Shown: piece after piece, positions 19,361 through 30,513 of the stretch | Position numbering within the stretch: the first letter of the stretch is position 1 | Layout of the letters: the number at the start of each line of letters is the position of its first letter | Assembly (NCBI GenBank): GCA_009746045.1 | Contig: RPFO01000200.1 | Span: forward strand, 1 to 36,651 | Length of the DNA stretch: 36,651 bases | Direction of reading: 5' to 3' | Source: Mesostigma viride | Lineage: Eukaryota > Streptophyta > Mesostigmatophyceae > Mesostigmatales > Mesostigmataceae | Program-made: the position numbers and the translations under genes | Notes under the pieces: generated by a model | The model's input: the letters and a program-made list of their open reading frames with translations, nothing else | The model's database searches: none | Told to the model about the DNA's origin: nothing

Positions 19361-19797
19361 ACTAGCTAATAGCCCTAGCTTGTATCCCTCGGTAGTCACT
19401 GCCGCTATGGCAGCCATGCTTAGAATGTTTGCCTAGCTGTGCCAACATACCTACTACTAGTCACGTGCATCGCTAATTAACGCACGGTATACAACCTGCC
19501 ATAGCCTTAGCTTAGTCCTTGTACAGCCATGCTATACTACGTCCTGGCTATGACCAGATTTATTGCACGTACACGCTCCCTGTTATGCCTTGCTCACATG
19601 GGTCTTATTGCACCTGGGCACAGATTGCCGGATCGTTAGCGTGTTCGTTTAGCTAGAGCGTGCCCGAATGCAGCTGTGGCATGCCTTAGGCATGAAGGAG
19701 ACTGGGGTCTCTGCCCTTTCTCCTGTTGTGCACACACAGGGACACTTCGGTGCTCCGTGACTCCCCAACGGGAGCACGAGTTAAATTAATTAATTAA
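17940..19797 (+). mobile_element. decayed non-LTR retrotransposon (LINE-type), no RT region
   Basis: An L1-type ORF1 relic (17940-19360) is followed by about 390 bp without ORFs, then a hairpin (GTGCTCC 19750-19756 with GGAGCAC 19771-19777), then the tail TTAAATTAATTAATTAA (19781-19797). A 3' hairpin plus a short A/T repeat tail fits LINE 3' ends. No endonuclease or RT coding is present, so this is either an internally deleted LINE or a non-autonomous derivative. Target duplications were not found. Confidence 0.55.
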
Positions 19798-20150
19798 GCC
19801 ATGTATACCATGAAACTACTTACTAATTACTATCAATGCAAGTGTATTCCACGTGGATGCGCTCCCTATAAACCCCTTCAGTTAGAAACGCGGTCACGTA
19901 TAATTTAACCCCCCCCACGTATATACTTGTATTTAAAATCCCCGTTTCAAAATACCCGTACCCGTACATACTCGGTGCATGACGTGAGGGATCGAAACCC
20001 CCTTGTCATTCCATGATGGGTCGCGACGTGCCGTGAAATTGGCGTACTCAAACAGGGGGGCCCATGGATGTGCTGGGCTGGTGCCATTACCCCTCCCCAA
20101 GTACCTGTCGCGTACTCTGCGCAGCAAGTGTGCAAGGAGCCATGCAGGGC
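19798..20150. other. no gene recognised
   Basis: Flank of the LINE. Contains a C-run and a conspicuous ATACCCGTACCCGTACATAC tract but no coding signal. Confidence 0.4.
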
Positions 20151-20195
20151 GACATTCTAGAATGGAATCCCGCTCCATCCCCTCTCCGCACGTGG

Positions 20196-20362
20196 GCATG
20201 CAGCTCTGGTCCCCAACGAAGCTCGTGGCCGATCACCCCACGCTGCTGGCGGACGGGCACGCGATGTCTGGCGGTGACAAGGCCCGCCAGTTGGTCAAGT
20301 CGCGGATCATCGTGCACTGTTCCTGCAACTCGTGCACGAGCTACGCACTCATGCACGCAGGT
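20196..20362 (+). other. possible small exon with a CSCNSC motif
   Basis: One frame reads LWSPTKLVADHPTLLADGHA and ends HCSCNSCTSYALMHAG, followed at 20363 by a donor-like GTGACG. The CxCxxC and HAG pair recalls the Tify-binding/Jas-type domain of plant PHD proteins (CSC...C...FExHAG), but spacing is short and no flanking exons are recognised. Weak call. Confidence 0.2.
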
Positions 20363-20950
20363 GACGCTGAAGACGGCGCAAACGGCGAGTAAAAGCAATC
20401 TCGTCCGCCAGGAAGGCACGCCTGCCATCGCGTGCGGCATGGTCCGCCAAACGTCAGCAGCGCTCAATCCCATGGGTGAAGTCCGCAATGCTCCTGTGGG
20501 AAAAACTAGCAGAATTGGTGGTCAGGCCTCACGGCGAAGCCCGCAGTCGCGAGTAGACAGGCGTGCTGGCTGCCGCTGATTCGGTAGGCTTGCCACCTGC
20601 CGGCAGAAATGCGGCATAACTCACCTGGGCCAGTCATGAGGACCTGGACTTGTAATACCCCACACCCCCAACCTGGCCCTCGGCCGCAGGCTGTCGCGTG
20701 ACCCCGCCTCCCGTCGCCCCCCGTGTCCCCTGCCGCTACCAGCGGCTCCATCAGCCTAGCCAGGCGGCAATACAACGGGGGGAGCTAATAGTCTTCCTGA
20801 GCAGGATGATTCATCCCCAGGCCCAGCACACATCCCCTCACCCCAAGAGGTGCAACTCGTCGAGGGTAAAGACACGCCGGATAAAACACAACCCCAGTGA
20901 CGGGCCCGCCACACAGGTGGGTCCTTACACGTCCCCCCCCTCGTGGGGGG

Positions 20951-21095
20951 CGGGGAAAACGCAAAGGCAGAGCGGAGCCCGCAGCCTTACCGCGGGCGAG
21001 GCGGAGCCTTCGCGTTTTCCACGCGGGGTGCGAGGGGAAAATTTTTTTGGAAACCTGCCAACCCGTGAGGGGTTTTCCACGCACCCTCCCCCGCA
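20951..21095. repeat. two adjacent imperfect hairpins
   Basis: The first arms are GGAAAACGCAAAGGC (20954-20968) and its near complement ending at 21020. The second arms are GGGGTGCGAGGGGAAAA (about 21025-21041) and TTTTCCACGCACCCT (about 21074-21088). Looks like a small MITE-like or structured repeat. No target duplication seen. Confidence 0.5.
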
Positions 21096-21824
21096 CCCAA
21101 GCTGCGTCCTTGGATTCCCCCTCCGCCTGTACGCCATGCCCCGTCATCCCGTTTTTATGTTTTTGCACCATGGAAGCAGACCAACGATGTAACATAGCAG
21201 TAGCCGGGTGCCCGTTAAGGCACCGGACCCTACCCTCTCGTCTGCAGCACGAGGCTCCTCCTCCTCCATGCGTTGGGTAAAATTCTGCCCTTATATATTA
21301 ATATACTGCATGGACACTTCCCCCAACAATTCGTCACCTCGCCATCCCCCGCACCTCCCCATCTGGCCCACGCCGGCCGGAGGGAATACGCCAGGCGAAC
21401 TGAATCTCAGGTTTCGGCAGCTTGGACCACGCAATACTGTTTTACAGTGATTCCTGCACCATCTCACGATTTTTACCACCCACCTGCACTATTCCACAGC
21501 TCCCGTCGACTGTGGCCTGGCCTGCCCAAATGATCTCGTGGCAGGAGATGATGTTCCATAGTGTCGGTCGGCGCCCAAATAATGCAGTGGAAATCGAGTC
21601 CTGTACTTCGAAAAACAGGGGCCCCGCCACCTTCCCCCCTCGGCGGCCAAAAATTTTAAATCACTCTGGGCCCTCCCGAATAAACGGGAAGGCTGGTAGC
21701 CATCGACTAATTTGGGCTTGTGCCGCCATGGCCAGCCGCCACCGAATTTCGATGGTCGCGACAGCTGCAAAGAGGCCTAGTTGTGGCAGTACCACAACCC
21801 TAAGTAGTCGGACCGCCCTGGGGT

Positions 21825-21955
21825 GGCGCGTGCCAGCCCACTGACCAAAGGGCCAGTGGCACTGTGACGCGCGCCAGCCCACTGACCTAGTAGGCCAGTG
21901 GTGCCGTGGCGCGCGCCAGCCCACTGACCAAAAGGCCAGTGGCGCCGCGCCACCC
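21825..21955. repeat. three-copy tandem repeat, 41-42 bp
   Basis: CCAGCCCACTGACC recurs at 21833, 21874 and 21916. Each unit contains CCACTG...CAGTGG, a small self-complementary stem. Confidence 0.85.
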
Positions 21956-22063
21956 CCGGTCCACACTACCCCCCCTCACTTCTAGTCGGACTGACTACTG
22001 CGGCCGCCCCTCCCCCTTTTGAGTATGCCGCAAGTCATAGATAATACGAGCGTGAGCTCACAA

Positions 22064-22097
22064 AACGCACACACGCACACACGCACACACACACACG

Positions 22098-22129
<32 letters not shown>

Positions 22130-22400
22130 TACACGCACACACGCAGACACGCAGACACGCAGACACGCAGACACGCACACACGCACACACGCACACACGC
22201 ACACACGCACACACATGCACACTGTGACATGTATACACATGTATGCACACAATATCACACGCATGCACACACCCACGTGCGCACATGCACGCTATAACAC
22301 ATGCACACAAACATGTGCACACACCCACGAGCACACGTGCACATGCATACAAACGCACACAAACACAGACAGACTTGCACACATGCGCCACACACATCAA
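22064..22400. repeat. CA/CGCA-rich microsatellite
   Basis: Dense (AC)n and ACACGC/AGACACGC repeats to about 22220, then degenerate CA-rich sequence. Long Cys/Val or His/Thr open frames across it are composition artefacts. Confidence 0.9.
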
Positions 22401-23643
22401 TCCATCACCAATAAACGGGTTGCTTGGACCCAACGACCTTCTTACTCGCCTGTCCACCCAATGTTCTGCCCATCCTCCCGCCTGCCCGCCTGCAAGTCTG
22501 CCACCCGCCTATCTGCCCACCCATCTGTCAACCTGCCTGCCTGCCTGCGGGCCTGCATGTGCACCTGCGCCCATGCACCTATTATGCCCCCATGGCACAT
22601 ACATGCAGCCTAGCTAGTTGAGTGTCTCTAGGCACGCGCACATGGGTGGCTACATGGGCATTTGCCTGTGTCTTGGGCTGGGGCGTTGGGCTGATTAGTT
22701 CAAGAGTGGGCGGGAAGACGGTGGTATAGTTGGGTGGGTAGGGACGGAGTGGATGGAAGATTGGGGGGGTTGGATGCGGGTGGGACTCAAGTTAGTCAAT
22801 GTTGCCTAAAGCATCAACAAAAATAAGCGAGAAAGCAGCCTAAATTCAAGGAGCCTACTTCTTGTAACATGTGCCAAACTGCAATTAATGGTTGCAGGCT
22901 CACAATCTGCCAGATTCATAACGCAAATGGAATGAATTGCATGGTTACAGGACAAGCGTGTGGTTGGAAATCTTACAATGCCTGGCAACGGTGGCATGTG
23001 CCCACTGAGAATCGCTGTTCTTCGACACAAGAAGGCTTTGGCAAGCAACGAGCTTCGGCCAGGGCCTTCATTTCAAGGAACCGTGTGTGAAGCAAGAACT
23101 CAGGATTTACAAACAGAAACTATACCTAACTTTGCGACCTTCACGCAGTATGTCATGTGCATGGCTATGTAGTATGTGCCAACAATCACAACGAAAACGT
23201 GCGAAATTGCAAACATCGCCATGCATGGAAGGGCAGGAGCCACGCACGCAGCAAATTAAAACGGTTCGTGAACCAGTCTGTCGGGCATAAAGGCAGCAAA
23301 GTCTGGCCAGCAATAATGCAGTGCGATGCGAGACAAACTCGATATGTAAATATGGGCAGGCAGGCGCAGCTCGTCCTCAGCAGTGCTATCTAACGTGACT
23401 ACGGCGCCTTATTTCCGCGTGCACGGTGCCGAACATGGCACTGGCCTGATTCCAGTTGCAGCAACGCCAGATGCCTTCCCGTCATACTGTAGAGCAGAGG
23501 CTTCACGTGTTACGGATCGGCCCTTTCGGACGGACGTAACAATGGAATAAATTACTAAGGCAGTTTGGCCTGTTGATATAGTTTGTATGGACTATGGTAA
23601 TCGTGTGAATTGGACTAGTTGTTTTGGTCCTAGGTTGACCTTC
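22401..23643. other. no gene recognised
   Basis: A CTGCC/GCCTGC-rich stretch lies at 22450-22560. Several ORFs of 65-80 codons overlap at 22860-23390, none with recognisable content. Confidence 0.4.
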
Positions 23644-25348
23644 TAGCCCCTAAATGGGCAGAAATACTGCCGATGCATCGGCTGTAACTTCACAATTTTG
23701 CAAACCAGATGCCATCCAACCCAACCATATCCAATGGCTGTCCTTGGGGGCCAAGCATGTCCATGAGTTGCCCTTCGGGTTGGTATATCACAACCTCACA
23801 TATATGCAGGGTAGGCCATGTATAACTGCCGTCAAAGTCAGGGGGGTCAAGACGAGCGTTTTCATTTTTGGTAGAATGTGCATTTTGAATTATGTTGTAA
23901 GAGCTAGGCACCTACCACTTCAGGGATGATAAACAATTAGTTGCTGAACAGTTTGAGCCATTGGGGTCATCATTTGGGTGGGTATACCAGCAGTTACACC
24001 CAGTACAGCCCATAGGGGTACCGTTGGTAAAAAGCAACCAAGGGGTAGGAGTGGGCATACTACCTACTAATACCTACTAATATGGCCCCCAACCATGCCA
24101 CACAATACATTTCCCTTCCACAATGATGGGGAAACATAACTGCATCATCACACTGCCCTTACATGGCACCTATGTGCAGGTGCCACCTTGTCCATGCACG
24201 TAGGTAACGTGGTACGGATACCCTACGCAAGGCATGCATTCTAGGAGGCAGCCACCAACAAACTAGTGATTTTAAGCCTATTTCAGCTTGCCCTAGCAAG
24301 GATAAACTAGGCCTAAGCTGCTATAGCTTGCCAGGTGATGGCCAGCACACCTGGTGGCACATGCTGACAATGGGAAGCTTCTACTCACCGGTTACATGCT
24401 TGATGATGCCACAGAGACCAGCCAACTGCCTCACACTCATGCAATATGTGTGTGGGAAATGTATAACAAACATATATGGAGGTATTCAAACCCATACAGC
24501 CTCTAAAACTTATCACCATCACCCTGTGGCAGGTCAACTGACTGAGGGAAGCATCTAAGAAGGGTGTTTTAGAAAGGGGCCAGGCCAGGGTCAAGAAAGA
24601 GCATGAATAATGCGAAAAGAATGTGCTACACAAGCTAGAACGTATGTATAAACGTCAAACATCGATAGGAAAACGATGATTAAGCTTTACCAGGCATGGA
24701 TGGCGTTACCTTGGCCCAGGCGGTGGCCGCAAAATGGCGCATTTCGGCACACCAAAGTTGTGCAGCATGGTCGCTGGATTCGGCGATTTCTGGCCACCCT
24801 TGCACGTTAACGACTACTATGTATCATAAAAAGTACAAAGAAACCAATATATCCTTTAAAATACGCCGGAAAGGTATTGCTGTCAACGTTTCTATCGTCC
24901 GGCCTGATCGCAGTTTTTTCCAGCAAGAACGCTGCCGACACCTATCAAATGGCATTCCCGCGAACCAAAAATTGGCCTGTATCATCTTTAGGACGTTTAA
25001 AATCAATTTCCTGAGTTTGGTAAGAAAATTCGAACGAAAACGTAAATGCCATGCGTGGGCGCAAGCCGCCATGGCCAGGTCGTCGTTTTCCGGAATGCAC
25101 GTTGTACGTGAAAAAGTACCCTGACCCCTTGTACTTTGACCGGCCAGAACACCTCTATAACTTTGTCAGAAGTATGCAAACCCTAGTACCATGCTGTGAG
25201 GAAAATTATAAACTTTCGATCTTCTCAGCTAAACGTTTCCTAATTCTCAATAGTTTTCGCGGCATTTGGTCCCCCGAGAAGGGGCCGACGTGTCGGCTGT
25301 AACTCAGTTTTAGGCGGAAAATCGGCAGCCAGACCATTTAGGGGCTAG
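23644..25348. mobile_element. candidate 1.7-kb element with short terminal inverted repeats
   Basis: TAGCCCCTAAATGG at 23644-23657 is matched by its complement ending at 25348. A further CTGCCGAT lies inward on the left with its complement on the right, and a subterminal direct CGGCTGTAACT sits at about 23681 and 25293. These suggest a DNA element of about 1705 bp. It encodes no recognisable transposase, and I could not define a target duplication. Chance pairing of 14 bp is unlikely but not excluded. Confidence 0.4.
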
Positions 25349-27039
25349 GGGCCGGTGCAGTCGCGCCGCGCCAGTTCTGGATTTGTCTGTAGTTCTATGC
25401 GTGGATCCTGTAGAGTTAAGGGTCGATGTCGGCCCAGGCGGGTCCTACGTGGAATGTATGATTTGGAATGTTCTAGAAGGATCGGCGTTGTATCTGCGCC
25501 GCCGCAGGCCTAGGTTAAATTAGTCCAAGGACGAGAGTCTCGTCCTCTTGGTTTGATGAATGTTAAGTGCGAAGACGCCTTCACATTGAGCCTGGGGCAA
25601 TTATCCATTTGTAATTGGTATTGCTAGCCAATATAAGTGTGTAACAATTAGCTTGGCATCAAGCCGCGGTGCCAGATATCTCACGACTCACGTCGTGAAG
25701 CGCAATCTGCATTAGGCCACCTTGAATCTTCCTAATTTCCGGCATGGTAGATCTTTCGCTACGTAGCTCAGGCTAGGTGTCTGGGCTGGCACGCGACACT
25801 GGTTATCGGAGGAAAAATGTGCTGGAGAGGTTAGCTAACTCTCGCGGAGAGGGTTAGTGAGGCCAATTAGTTAGGATACCAAGGCGGTGCTTGTGGTAGA
25901 TAGAGGTTCCGGAATTCAACGATTGCCGACAGGTCGGCGGCCAGCCCGTAAGGAAGTCAACGACAATCTAGAAAGTAAGCGGCCAGTCTGGGATTCTCGG
26001 CGGGGCCAGCCATGGTCCTGTGGTGAGGTGCTATTGACAATAGCGTCCATTTCCCCTGTTTTCAACGACACCGGCTAGTGGCGGCCAGGGCTCGCCTTCA
26101 CAACGACACCAGGTGGCGGCCAGCTCAGGGGTTATCAACGACATTGACGATGGTACGTCCCCTAGTTTAGATCTATCCCTTTATGACCTATGCCTGTGGA
26201 AGGCTAGCTTGCGCGCTCGCCTTCTCTCCGGGACCGCACGCGTAGGGGGTTTATGTTAAATGTTGTGCTCTCTATAGGTGTTTAAATGTCGTTTGTTCCA
26301 ATGGACGTCGCGGAGACGCCCATCGTTATTTGACCTGCAAGGGCCGTGGGGTGGATACCGTCTGGCCGTTGCCGACTATGTTGACGGTGTTTACCTCTGT
26401 GTGCCCCGCGTAGGGGAGGAGTCCAGGTTGGCAAATACGTGCGTATTGTAAAAATAAATACGGCAATACGCGTTTTTTTGGCCCCGACGTACTATACTCT
26501 GATCGATACTATACGCGTATTTTGTCAGGAATACGTGATTTGGACTTGGAAATTTTCGAGGTTCGAGCTGGGGCAGCGCTTGGCGCCAGGCCAACCGGAC
26601 CGTGGCGCGGCGCCTACCTTTACCAAGATTTTCTACACTGTACTATGAGCTAGGCTTTTCGCAATTAGTCCAGTAATGACTTGGCAGTTGGCAAGCTAGC
26701 TGACGGAGAGACCGAGAGAGTGCCAGCACGATGAAAATGCCGGCTGTGCTGGGAACGTGGTACTTGTAATAACACAGCCAGTATCCGCAGGCCAGAAATC
26801 GGGAGAATCCGGACCATGGTAGCTCGAGCCTGCCTTTATCTTGTCCGCGGTTTCGAGTCGTTCAGGATGATGAAGATGAATGGTGTAGGAAATGTCGGTG
26901 TAGCCTTGTGCATTGAAATTATGGCTGGCTTACGTGTAGAGCGACTAGATGACCTAGACGGTGGGGCCGGAAACCCTACCAGCCATTAAGAATGTACTCC
27001 AGCACGCAAAATGTACTTCGTACCGAAGTTTGTCTTTTT
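25349..27039. other. no gene recognised; contains a dispersed repeat
   Basis: Segment 26510-26558 (ATACGCGTATTTTGTCAGGA...) is a diverged copy of 16770-16818. No convincing coding region. A CGACAC/GGCGGCCAG motif is repeated at 26066-26120. Confidence 0.4.
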
Positions 27040-27830
27040 ATGCTGAAAATTGTCATGCATGATGTTTGCAACCAAAATAGACCTCGTACAAAGTTTGGTA
27101 TCGATCGGACGTCATCTTCGTGACATTTGCTAGCAATGAAGGTACATTTTTGTCATTTTTTGTAAATTAAATAGTAATAAATAGGAAACAGTACTAAATC
27201 ACGTCAAACCATCATGGATATTTGCAAGCAACCTAATTACCACTAGAATAGACCATGCACAAAGTTTGGGGTCAATCTGAACTCAAAATAGTGACGTTTG
27301 CTAGCATAAATACTGCATTTTTTGCCTTTTTCAAGCATTTTGCTCAGTGTAAGCTACTAAACAATATCAAACTACGTCATAAAGCTATGAAATATTGGAA
27401 GCAACCTAAACACCACTAGATTAGACCATGGGCCAAGTTTGGGCTCAGTCTGACGTCAAAATAGTGACGTTTGCTAGCATAAATGGTGCATTTTTTGCCA
27501 TTTTCAAGCATTTTGCTCAGTGTAAGCTACTAAACAATATCAAACTATGTCAGAAAGCTATGAAATGTTGGAAGCAACCTAAACACCACTAGATTAGACC
27601 ATGGGCCAAGTTTGGGCCCAGTTTGATCTCAAAATAGTGACGTTTGCTAGCATAAATGGTGCAATTTTTGCCTTTTTCAAGCATTTTGGTAAGTATAGTT
27701 GCCTCAAACTATGTCAGAAAACTGTGAATTGTTGTAAATAACCTGTTTGCCACTACATTAGACCATCCTCAACTTGTAAGGTCAGGCATAGGTAAAGGTA
27801 GTGACATTTGCTAGCACTATATACAAGCAT
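27040..27830. repeat. satellite-like tandem repeat, about 173 bp, five copies
   Basis: TAGACC recurs at 27078, 27249, 27422, 27595 and 27759, giving spacings of 171, 173, 173 and 164. Each unit carries CACTAGATTAGACCATG, CAAGTTTGGG, AAAATAGTGACGTTTGCTAG and CAAGCATTTTG blocks. The central copies are most alike and the outer ones diverged, as expected for a decaying array. AT-rich relative to its surroundings. Confidence 0.9.
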
Positions 27831-28276
27831 ATTATGCCTCTTTTCGCATATACACATTAAAAATAACAAGACATCATCATATCATGGCCTTAATACAAGG
27901 TGTGCAAATGCAAATCACACCAGATCGGATGACCAATGATGGGTGGCTGCATGCCAACACATCTACCAGGCTGCAGGGTGAGAGGCCACATCGCTACAAG
28001 ACAGGAATCCTCGCAATTGCACAACACCGCTAGTACACTGTGCACATACCCCAAGAGGATTTGGCTACAAGCCATAAAAGTTTGGCCATGCTAACACATT
28101 CTTCATCCAAGCAAAATGCAGCCTCTCCAAACTCAACTCATTGATTTAAATTCAGCTAGGCCAGGCGTGCATGCTCTACTTGCCGACAACCATGAGTAAA
28201 CTTGTCTACCACTTCATTCCATGCGCCGGTAGATGGCACCGTCTCATCTACCAGTCATCCCCGGCTCCCATTCCGC

Positions 28277-28425
28277 ATCCTCCTCTCCCTCTCCCTCTCC
28301 CTCTTCCTCCTCCCCCTCCCCCTCCCATTCTCCCTCCCCCTCTCCCTCCCCCTCTCCCTCCTCCTCCCCCTCCTCCTCCCCCTCTTTCTCCCCCTCTTTC
28401 TCTCCCTCTTCCTCCTCCTCCCCGC
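28277..28425. repeat. polypyrimidine tract (CTCCCT/CTCCTC)n
   Basis: About 150 bp almost purely C and T on the plus strand. It sits 51 bp beyond the stop codon of the minus-strand gene at 28476. Able to form triplex-type DNA. Confidence 0.95.
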
Positions 28426-28475
28426 CTTCACTGTCACTGTGCACAGCAGGGACGGCATCGTCTATGTGGGTGCCA

Positions 28476-30236
28476 TCACCTGCGTTCACGGTGCCAGCCT
28501 AGCTCCTGTGGAAAGAAGCGAGCGCGGCCAAATGCCTCGACTGGGTGTGGGCAGCCGCACACGAACTGCGTCACCTCCGCCAGGGCATGATAGTCCTCAT
28601 ACTGCCCATCAGCCCACATCGCCTTGATGAGCAGGTGACCTCCCCTTTCCTGAACCTTAGTGACCCAGCCATGGAAGCGCTCCCTCTTCCTCGCTATCCC
28701 CGGAAACAGGGCACACAGGCGCATCCCGATAAGCGCACGTGCTCCATGCTCGGCAAAGTAGGCATTGCAGTCATCCTTTGCTGCTGCCCTGGCGGCGGTG
28801 GCAGTCTTGTAATGCTCAAAGTCAATCTGCGGGTGCTCTTTCAACGCCGCCACCGTGGCAGCTGACAGTTTGCCGGTACTGATCAGCTCAGGCTGGTGCA
28901 CCTCTGCCGTACCGCCCACTGTCCAGTGCTGCAGGTGTACATCAGAAATGGGGACCGTCATCCCTGCGCTGCCGCCACCTAATGTCACTCTAGAAAACTG
29001 GCCCGTCCACGACGGTGCGTAGTAAGGAGAGGCGACAATGCTGTCACGCTCCGTGCGATCGCCTTCCAGATCAAGGACCTTCACCAGCATGTGTGGTGCC
29101 CACGGCATTCCCTGCCCGCAGGTGACGGCTGGCCGCTTAACAACGAGTAGGTCGCTGCGTCGTATGAGGCTTCCATTCACCTTGAAGGTGTGCCTGCCGG
29201 AAATCAGTGTGCGCAAAGCGGGCGTTGCCGTTGATGTGCTCCCTCGCGCAGCGGGCGCACATGCGCGGTTGATCTGCGCTTGAATCTCGCGGGCAGGGCA
29301 AGCGACGTGTGAGATTACTTGTTTTATGGGCAGCCTCAGTGCTCGTGTTGCCCGCGCAACCGACTGGTCGCCTGCAGATCGCAGCGGTAAGGGTACCGCC
29401 TTGTTCGCTTGCAGTTCACGCTTCTCTTTGAGCTTTTGCTCCATGATGTCGAACAGATTCTCGTTGTTGGCACGCACATCCTCCACGGACTTTGGCACCT
29501 GCTCAATCCATCCGTCCAGCAACTGCTGCTTCTCAGCGGCGACGATGTCAGGAAAAAGGCTGTGAAGGCTAGCGCAGGTACATCTCCTGGCACCGCCCTC
29601 GTCCCATTCAAAAAGCGGCACTAGACCAGGACTTCCTTTGGGGGCCTTGCCACGCTCTATGAGGAGGCACCCATAGACAGGATCTCCCTGCGGGGTGTAC
29701 CCAATGGGCGTGACCCCGTCACAAGCCTCGCCATTAGGCCCTGTGGGCTGCCACTTGTTCACCGGTGCATTTACCAACGTCTCCGATGCGGCTAGGCGCC
29801 AGCGGACATACACGGTCATATCCGGGCCCCAAAACACTTCGAGATCGAACACCTTCGAAGAGCGGTGCCTCTCCCTCTCGGCTTCGGTTGCTGGCTCATC
29901 ATCCAAGTCGGCGGTGGCGCCCGCGCCCGCACCCGCGCCGGCGCCTGCGCCCCCACCCCCGCCCGCGCCCGCGCGCGCGCCTTGGGTGGCGCCCGCGCCC
30001 GCACCCGCGCCGGCGCCTGCGCCCCCGCCCCCGCCCCCGCCCGGGCCCGCGCCCGCGCCCGCGTCTTGGGTGGCGCCCGCGCCCGCACCCGCGCCTTCTC
30101 CCCCGCCCCCGCCCCCGCCCGCGCCCCCGCCCGCGCCATGGGTGTGGCCCGCGGCTGGCTTCTTCGGAAATGCGTCCATCGATTTCACCCACCGGCCGTC
30201 AGCGGTGGATGCACCCTTTCGGCCACGTTGTGACAT
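28476..30236 (-). CDS. 586-aa hypothetical protein with Gly/Ala linker and Tudor-like C-terminus
   Basis: Family not recognised. The start is taken at ATG 30236 (MSQRGRKGAST); the frame stays open for 40 more codons upstream, but those look non-coding. Residues 31-109 are a Gly/Ala linker with three ATQ/ATA breaks, encoded by GCGCCC-type hexamers. A charged helix lies near 251-279. Residues 347-440 (GRHTFKVNGSLIRRSDLLVV onward) look like a compact beta-rich module, possibly BAH- or SH3-like. The C-terminus (503-558) reads IGMRLCALFPG...FHGWVTKV...AMWADGQYEDY, the layout of Tudor/PWWP-type chromatin readers. It lies downstream of the minus-strand gene 30514-31171 on the same strand. The uninterrupted frame outside the linker argues that it is real. 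Either a host chromatin protein or a transposon accessory protein. Confidence 0.65.
   Translation of the reverse strand: MSQRGRKGASTADGRWVKSMDAFPKKPAAGHTHGAGGGAGGGGGGGEGAGAGAGATQDAGAGAGPGGGGGGGAGAGAGAGAGATQGARAGAGGGGGAGAGAGAGAGATADLDDEPATEAERERHRSSKVFDLEVFWGPDMTVYVRWRLAASETLVNAPVNKWQPTGPNGEACDGVTPIGYTPQGDPVYGCLLIERGKAPKGSPGLVPLFEWDEGGARRCTCASLHSLFPDIVAAEKQQLLDGWIEQVPKSVEDVRANNENLFDIMEQKLKEKRELQANKAVPLPLRSAGDQSVARATRALRLPIKQVISHVACPAREIQAQINRACAPAARGSTSTATPALRTLISGRHTFKVNGSLIRRSDLLVVKRPAVTCGQGMPWAPHMLVKVLDLEGDRTERDSIVASPYYAPSWTGQFSRVTLGGGSAGMTVPISDVHLQHWTVGGTAEVHQPELISTGKLSAATVAALKEHPQIDFEHYKTATAARAAAKDDCNAYFAEHGARALIGMRLCALFPGIARKRERFHGWVTKVQERGGHLLIKAMWADGQYEDYHALAEVTQFVCGCPHPVEAFGRARFFPQELGWHRERR
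29916..30137. repeat. (GCGCCC)n-type hexamer tract inside a gene
   Basis: Codes the Gly/Ala linker of the minus-strand protein. Contains three longer repeat blocks separated by GGTGGCGCCC-type breaks that code for Ala-Thr. Confidence 0.85.
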
Positions 30237-30513
30237 CAAGCGCGGCGTCCCCAATAGAACAGTCATGCAATATGAATAATCATTAGTATCAACGATGCGT
30301 TCATGCAGGCGTGAACTGTGAAATACAACAAGCATGCAACAACGACTCCAGCACACTTAGTAAATACTGCTCATAATATCTGTGGCACATGCAACATGGT
30401 TAAAACACACATGGATGACCTGTATGGCTGCACATGAACTGTCCACCTAGAGAAGACTAGAAATTCAGCATGATATCAAGAGCCATCCACACAAATATAT
30501 GTCTTACCGCAGC

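Noticed and set aside
21825-22400. CRISPR array
   Set aside because: Short direct repeats here are contiguous tandem repeats or microsatellite, without unique spacers, in a eukaryotic context.
22019-22617. His/Thr-rich and Cys/Val-rich ORFs on both strands
   Set aside because: Products of the CA-rich microsatellite and its degenerate flank.
29695-30286. Pro/Ala- and Arg/Pro-rich plus-strand ORFs
   Set aside because: Antisense shadows of the Gly/Ala linker of the minus-strand gene.
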